DNA from: Eubacteriales Family XIII. Incertae Sedis bacterium
GTDB lineage: Bacteria; Bacillota; Clostridia; Peptostreptococcales; Anaerovoracaceae
Direction: 5' to 3'
Assembly: GCA_031269205.1 (NCBI GenBank)
Contig: JAISZM010000100.1
Span: forward strand, 1-8,055
Length of the DNA stretch: 8,055 bases
Position numbers and translations under genes: made by a program. This document shows, piece after piece, positions 5,934 through 8,055 of the stretch; the stretch's first letter is position 1, and each line of letters opens with the position of its first letter. The notes beneath the pieces were generated by a model. The model was not told where the DNA came from. It saw only the letters and a program-made list of their open reading frames with translations, and ran no database searches.

Positions 5934-6815
5934 CTATACCAGCTTGTAATCCCCCATACACTTCTTCAGCCGATCGAAATTCGTGGCCTCGAGCGGACAG
6001 AGTGGCAGGCGGTATTCGTACTCGCACAGGCCCATCAGGTGGGCGGCCGCCTTGATCGGTATCGGGTTCACCTCCATGAACACCGCGTCGATGAGCGGCT
6101 TCAGGTCGAGCTGGATGCGGGCGGCCTCGTCCTTATCGCCGGACGCGTAGGTCGCGCAAAGTTCGTGTATCTGCCGCGGAACGATATTCGCGACGGTCGA
6201 GATGGCGCCCACGCCGCCCACCGACATGAGCGGGATGATCATGTCGTCGTTGCCCGACCAGAGGTCGAACTCCTTGCCGCGCGTGACGCGCGCGATCTCG
6301 GCGACCTGCGAAATGTCGCCGCTCGCCTCTTTGATGCCGACGATGTTATCCACGTCGGCAAGTTCCGCGCAGACGTCGGGCGCGATGTTCAGTCCCGTGC
6401 GCGACGGAACCGAATAGAGGATTATCGGTATCTTCACCGCCTTCGCGCAGGCCATAAAATGTTCGATGAGTCCCTGCCGCGAACATTTGTTGTAATATGG
6501 CGTCACGTGCAGCAGCGCGTCCGCGCCGATGTCCTCCGCTCCCTTGCTTCCCTCGACGGCCTCACTCGTCGCGTTCGCGCCGACCCCCGCAAGAACGGGA
6601 ACTCTGCCGTTCGCGCGCTTCACGGCGAACGCTATCGTCTCTATCTGTTCACGCCATTCCAATGTCGACGCCTCGCCCGTCGTTCCACAGGAAACTATAG
6701 CGTCTGAACCCTCGTCAATCAACCAATCGATCAGCCTGCCGTAGCTGTCGAAATCCACCTTACCGTCCCTGAACGGGGTGATCGCCGCGACGGCTGAACC
6801 CTGAAATACTGACAT
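5934..6815 (-). CDS. dapA: 4-hydroxy-tetrahydrodipicolinate synthase (DapA)
   Basis: Cytosolic aldolase of the DHDPS/NAL family that condenses pyruvate with aspartate semialdehyde, the first committed step to diaminopimelate and lysine. At 293 residues it has the usual length. Motifs: GTTGEASTL (44-52, with the Thr pair of the proton relay), VTPYYNK (104-110, catalytic Tyr 108), YSVPSRTGLNI (134-144, Arg 139 for the substrate carboxylate) and IVGIKEASGD (158-167, Schiff-base Lys 162). The Arg in this position favours DapA over N-acetylneuraminate lyase. The ATG at 6815 has AAAGGAAG 8 bases upstream, lying inside the last codons of the thioesterase gene. The two genes are separated by one base, so they are co-transcribed and probably translationally coupled. 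No other lysine pathway gene is visible. Confidence 0.93.
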   Translation of the reverse strand: MSVFQGSAVAAITPFRDGKVDFDSYGRLIDWLIDEGSDAIVSCGTTGEASTLEWREQIETIAFAVKRANGRVPVLAGVGANATSEAVEGSKGAEDIGADALLHVTPYYNKCSRQGLIEHFMACAKAVKIPIILYSVPSRTGLNIAPDVCAELADVDNIVGIKEASGDISQVAEIARVTRGKEFDLWSGNDDMIIPLMSVGGVGAISTVANIVPRQIHELCATYASGDKDEAARIQLDLKPLIDAVFMEVNPIPIKAAAHLMGLCEYEYRLPLCPLEATNFDRLKKCMGDYKLV

Positions 6816-6816
6816 A

Positions 6817-7587
6817 TCACACTTCCTTTCGTTTTCGGAATTCTATAGCGGCCTTAATGGCCGTACGGCCGTCCGCGGCGCTCGCAAGCTCGAGATAATC
6901 CGCGGGCGCGTCTCCCGCGTCCGGATACGCGACCTTGCTGATCGAGAGCGTCTCGTCGGGCCCTATCTCGTTGATGTAGTTGACCTCTATCGCGCCGACC
7001 TCGTACTTTTTGTGGAACGCAAGCGGGTAGCAGTCCATGATGAAGTCGATGTATCGCGCGTTGTTCACGTGCAGGTTGTAGTCGATGTCGCTGTATACGA
7101 CGGGGCGCTCGGACACTTTTTCGAGCGAATCGGGCGCCTTGAGTTGGCGGAGCTTGCAATCGAGCGCCCGTTCCGTTTCGCGGATGTCGCAGGCGTAGTC
7201 GAAGACCTTCCCCTTCGTGATGTCGTGGGTCTCGATGTTCATCAGTATCCATGTGGACGTGGATCGCGCGAGTATCTCGCCGTCCTTCTCGGCCCTGACG
7301 ACGTAGTCCCTGTCGTAGCGGATCTTCGGCGGCTGCGGCCATGTTTCGATGACGACGGGTTCTTCGAGATGCGGCATTCTGTCGATCTCGAGACGTGCGC
7401 GCATGACTATCCACGTGACGCCGAACGCTTCCTTGATGTGGTCGATGCCCGCGCCGAGGTTGTCGGCGTGCAAGCCCGCGATGTCCTGAAAATAATTGAA
7501 CGCGTCGCTGACTCGCAAAGACTTCGCGATGTCCACCACGCTGCTTGAGGGCGTCCTCTTCATATGATATACGGGTACCGGCTTCAT
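6817..7587 (-). CDS. Acyl-ACP thioesterase (FatA/FatB-like, double hotdog)
   Basis: A 256-residue bacterial acyl-ACP thioesterase (Acyl-ACP_TE family), which hydrolyses acyl-ACP to free fatty acid and ACP in the cytosol. The first hotdog includes SDAFNYFQDIAGLHADNLG (27-45) and the strands TWIVMRARLEIDRMP and STSTWILMNIET. The second starts with YSDIDYNLHVNNARYIDF (165-182), where D169, N171 and H173 match the catalytic D-x-N-x-H of plant enzymes, followed by EVNYINEIGPDETL (201-214), whose Glu 207 aligns with the acidic residue of that family; Ile follows it where plant FatB has Cys. No Shine-Dalgarno precedes the ATG at 7587. A strong promoter ends 7 bases before it, so the mRNA is probably leaderless; ATG 7563 is a second choice. 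It heads the dapA-ACS2 transcription unit. Confidence 0.88.
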   Translation of the reverse strand: MKPVPVYHMKRTPSSSVVDIAKSLRVSDAFNYFQDIAGLHADNLGAGIDHIKEAFGVTWIVMRARLEIDRMPHLEEPVVIETWPQPPKIRYDRDYVVRAEKDGEILARSTSTWILMNIETHDITKGKVFDYACDIRETERALDCKLRQLKAPDSLEKVSERPVVYSDIDYNLHVNNARYIDFIMDCYPLAFHKKYEVGAIEVNYINEIGPDETLSISKVAYPDAGDAPADYLELASAADGRTAIKAAIEFRKRKEV

Positions 7588-7594
7588 GCAAATA

Positions 7595-7623
7595 ATCATA
7601 TTATCAATCCGCGCGAGAGTCAA
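7595..7623 (-). promoter_or_regulatory. Promoter of the thioesterase-dapA unit
   Basis: On the minus strand TTGACT (-35, 7618-7623, five of six matches) is followed after exactly 17 bases by TATGAT (-10, 7595-7600, five of six matches). The -10 ends 7 bases before ATG 7587, so transcription should start on or within a base or two of the start codon. The promoter is back to back with that of rnpB. Confidence 0.78.
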
Positions 7624-7648
7624 ACACTTTGTGAGTGGAGGCGAACAC

Positions 7649-7676
7649 AAGACAAATTGATGTGGTAGAATATACG
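7649..7676 (+). promoter_or_regulatory. Likely rnpB promoter
   Basis: Two overlapping -10 candidates lie before rnpB. TAGAAT (7666-7671, five of six matches) has no good -35. TATACG (7671-7676) has AAGACA (7649-7654) 16 bases upstream. They predict starts near 7678 and 7683. The choice cannot be made from the sequence alone. Confidence 0.5.
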
Positions 7677-7677
7677 C

Positions 7678-8055
7678 GAGCAAGCGAGACGATCGCGCGA
7701 CGCCAAAAGCGCCGTGAGGAAAGTCCGGGCTCCGCAGGGCAAGGGCGCCGGATAACGTCCGGCGAGGGCGACCTTAGGGAAAGTGCAACAGAAACACACC
7801 GCCGATGGCCGCGTCCTGTTTCTTCGCCTGACCAGGCGCGCGAGTGAATGAGTAAGGGAGTGTACCAAGGCGTGCATGACCGACGAATGAACGAGCGGCG
7901 ACGACGTCAGACGGCGGAACAGGGCGCGGCACAGGTAAGGTTGAAATGGTGCGGTAAGAGCGCACCGGCGTCATGGAGACATGGCGGCCGTGTAAACCCC
8001 GCCCGGAGCAAGGCAGAAGGGTATACCCGCCGCAAGGCGGGGCTGCGGCCCGCAG
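7678..8055 (+). ncRNA. rnpB: RNase P RNA, class A (3' end missing)
   Basis: Catalytic RNA of RNase P, which trims the 5' leader of pre-tRNAs. Universal blocks appear in order: GAGGAAAGTCCGGGCTCC (from 7716, P4 5' strand), ACAGAAACACACCGCC (7788-7803), GGTAAGGTTGAAATGGTGCG (7934-7953), GGTAAGAGCGCACCG (7953-7967), and GTAAACCCCGCCCGGAGCAA (7992-8011). A CCCGCC-GCAA-GGCGGG hairpin at 8026-8041 fits P14 with its GNRA loop. The architecture is class A rather than the class B of Bacilli. The 3' part, including the P4 3' strand and the closing strand of P1, lies beyond the right edge, so roughly 80-120 bases are missing. One base departs from the common GGTAAGGGTGAAA. The P8 arm is greatly enlarged. 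The 5' end is set by the promoter and is approximate. Confidence 0.95.
7809..7929 (+). other. Enlarged P8 arm of RNase P RNA (insert of about 97 nt)
   Basis: Where class A RNAs such as that of E. coli have a short P8 hairpin between CCGATGGCC and GGTAAGG, this RNA has about 120 bases. CCGCGTCCTGTT (7809-7820) pairs along its whole length with AACAGGGCGCGG (7918-7929), 12 bp with one U-G wobble. The enclosed 97 bases (7821-7917) include a small hairpin, CGCCT-GACC-AGGCG (7825-7838). The complete helix indicates that the arm folds as a unit and is not sequence error. No open reading frame of note lies in it. Confidence 0.8.

Noticed and set aside
5277..6707. A 476-codon open frame on the plus strand crossing ACS2 and dapA
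   Set aside because: It is antisense to two genes with full motif sets. Its translation is Arg/Ala-rich without any recognisable domain, and it stays open because of GC-rich codon use and the frame-neutral 27-nt repeats.
5934..6815. N-acetylneuraminate lyase or another NAL-family aldolase instead of DapA
   Set aside because: The Arg of YSVPSRTG and the length and motif spacing match DapA, and no sialic acid genes are nearby.
7588..7683. Upstream extension of the thioesterase to a TTG at 7683
   Set aside because: It would run through the strong promoter at 7595-7623 and into the rnpB promoter region, with no ribosome binding site.

Overview
The window looks like a piece of chromosome from a GC-rich, anaerobic bacterium, most likely an uncultured member of the Clostridia or a close relative. 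The signs are a class A RNase P RNA, a PepV-type dipeptidase, a 73-residue NifU-type protein, a tiny stand-alone rubredoxin domain, and Shine-Dalgarno plus sigma70-type promoters beside GC-rich coding sequence. The genus cannot be named from sequence alone. I see no phage, transposase, CRISPR array or toxin-antitoxin module. The genes are housekeeping genes of lipid, lysine/cell-wall and Fe-S metabolism.

Layout. At the left (1-1222, minus strand) a NifU-type Fe-S scaffold gene is followed after 5 bases by a PepV-like dipeptidase that runs off the window. A divergent control region (1223-1517) holds the nfu promoter, a 43-bp tandem duplication carrying TTGACA, and the leader of a 34-residue rubredoxin-like gene (1518-1622, plus strand), which ends in a clear hairpin terminator. 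The rest of the coding sequence to 7587 is on the minus strand. In order of transcription it is an acyl-ACP thioesterase, dapA, a long-chain acyl-CoA synthetase (ACS2), and a second acyl-CoA synthetase (ACS1) with its own promoter. From about 7678 to the right edge, on the plus strand and divergent from the thioesterase, lies rnpB, cut off at its 3' end.

How the genes may work together. The thioesterase would release fatty acids from acyl-ACP, and the two AMP-forming ligases would activate free fatty acids to acyl-CoA. The cluster could therefore move acyl chains from fatty-acid synthesis into a CoA-linked pool. DapA, translationally coupled to the thioesterase, makes the lysine/diaminopimelate precursor and has no obvious biochemical link to the lipid genes.

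The unusual part is a recurrent pattern of insertions. Both ligases carry in-frame 27-nt (9-residue) tandem repeats, placed in different loops of the two proteins. PepV has an acidic low-complexity insert of about 36 residues. RNase P RNA has a strongly enlarged P8 arm. A 43-bp and a 12-nt tandem repeat lie upstream of the rubredoxin-like gene. Separately, the two minus-strand genes without a Shine-Dalgarno (thioesterase and ACS2) each have a -10-like hexamer exactly 7 bases before the start codon, which suggests leaderless mRNAs.
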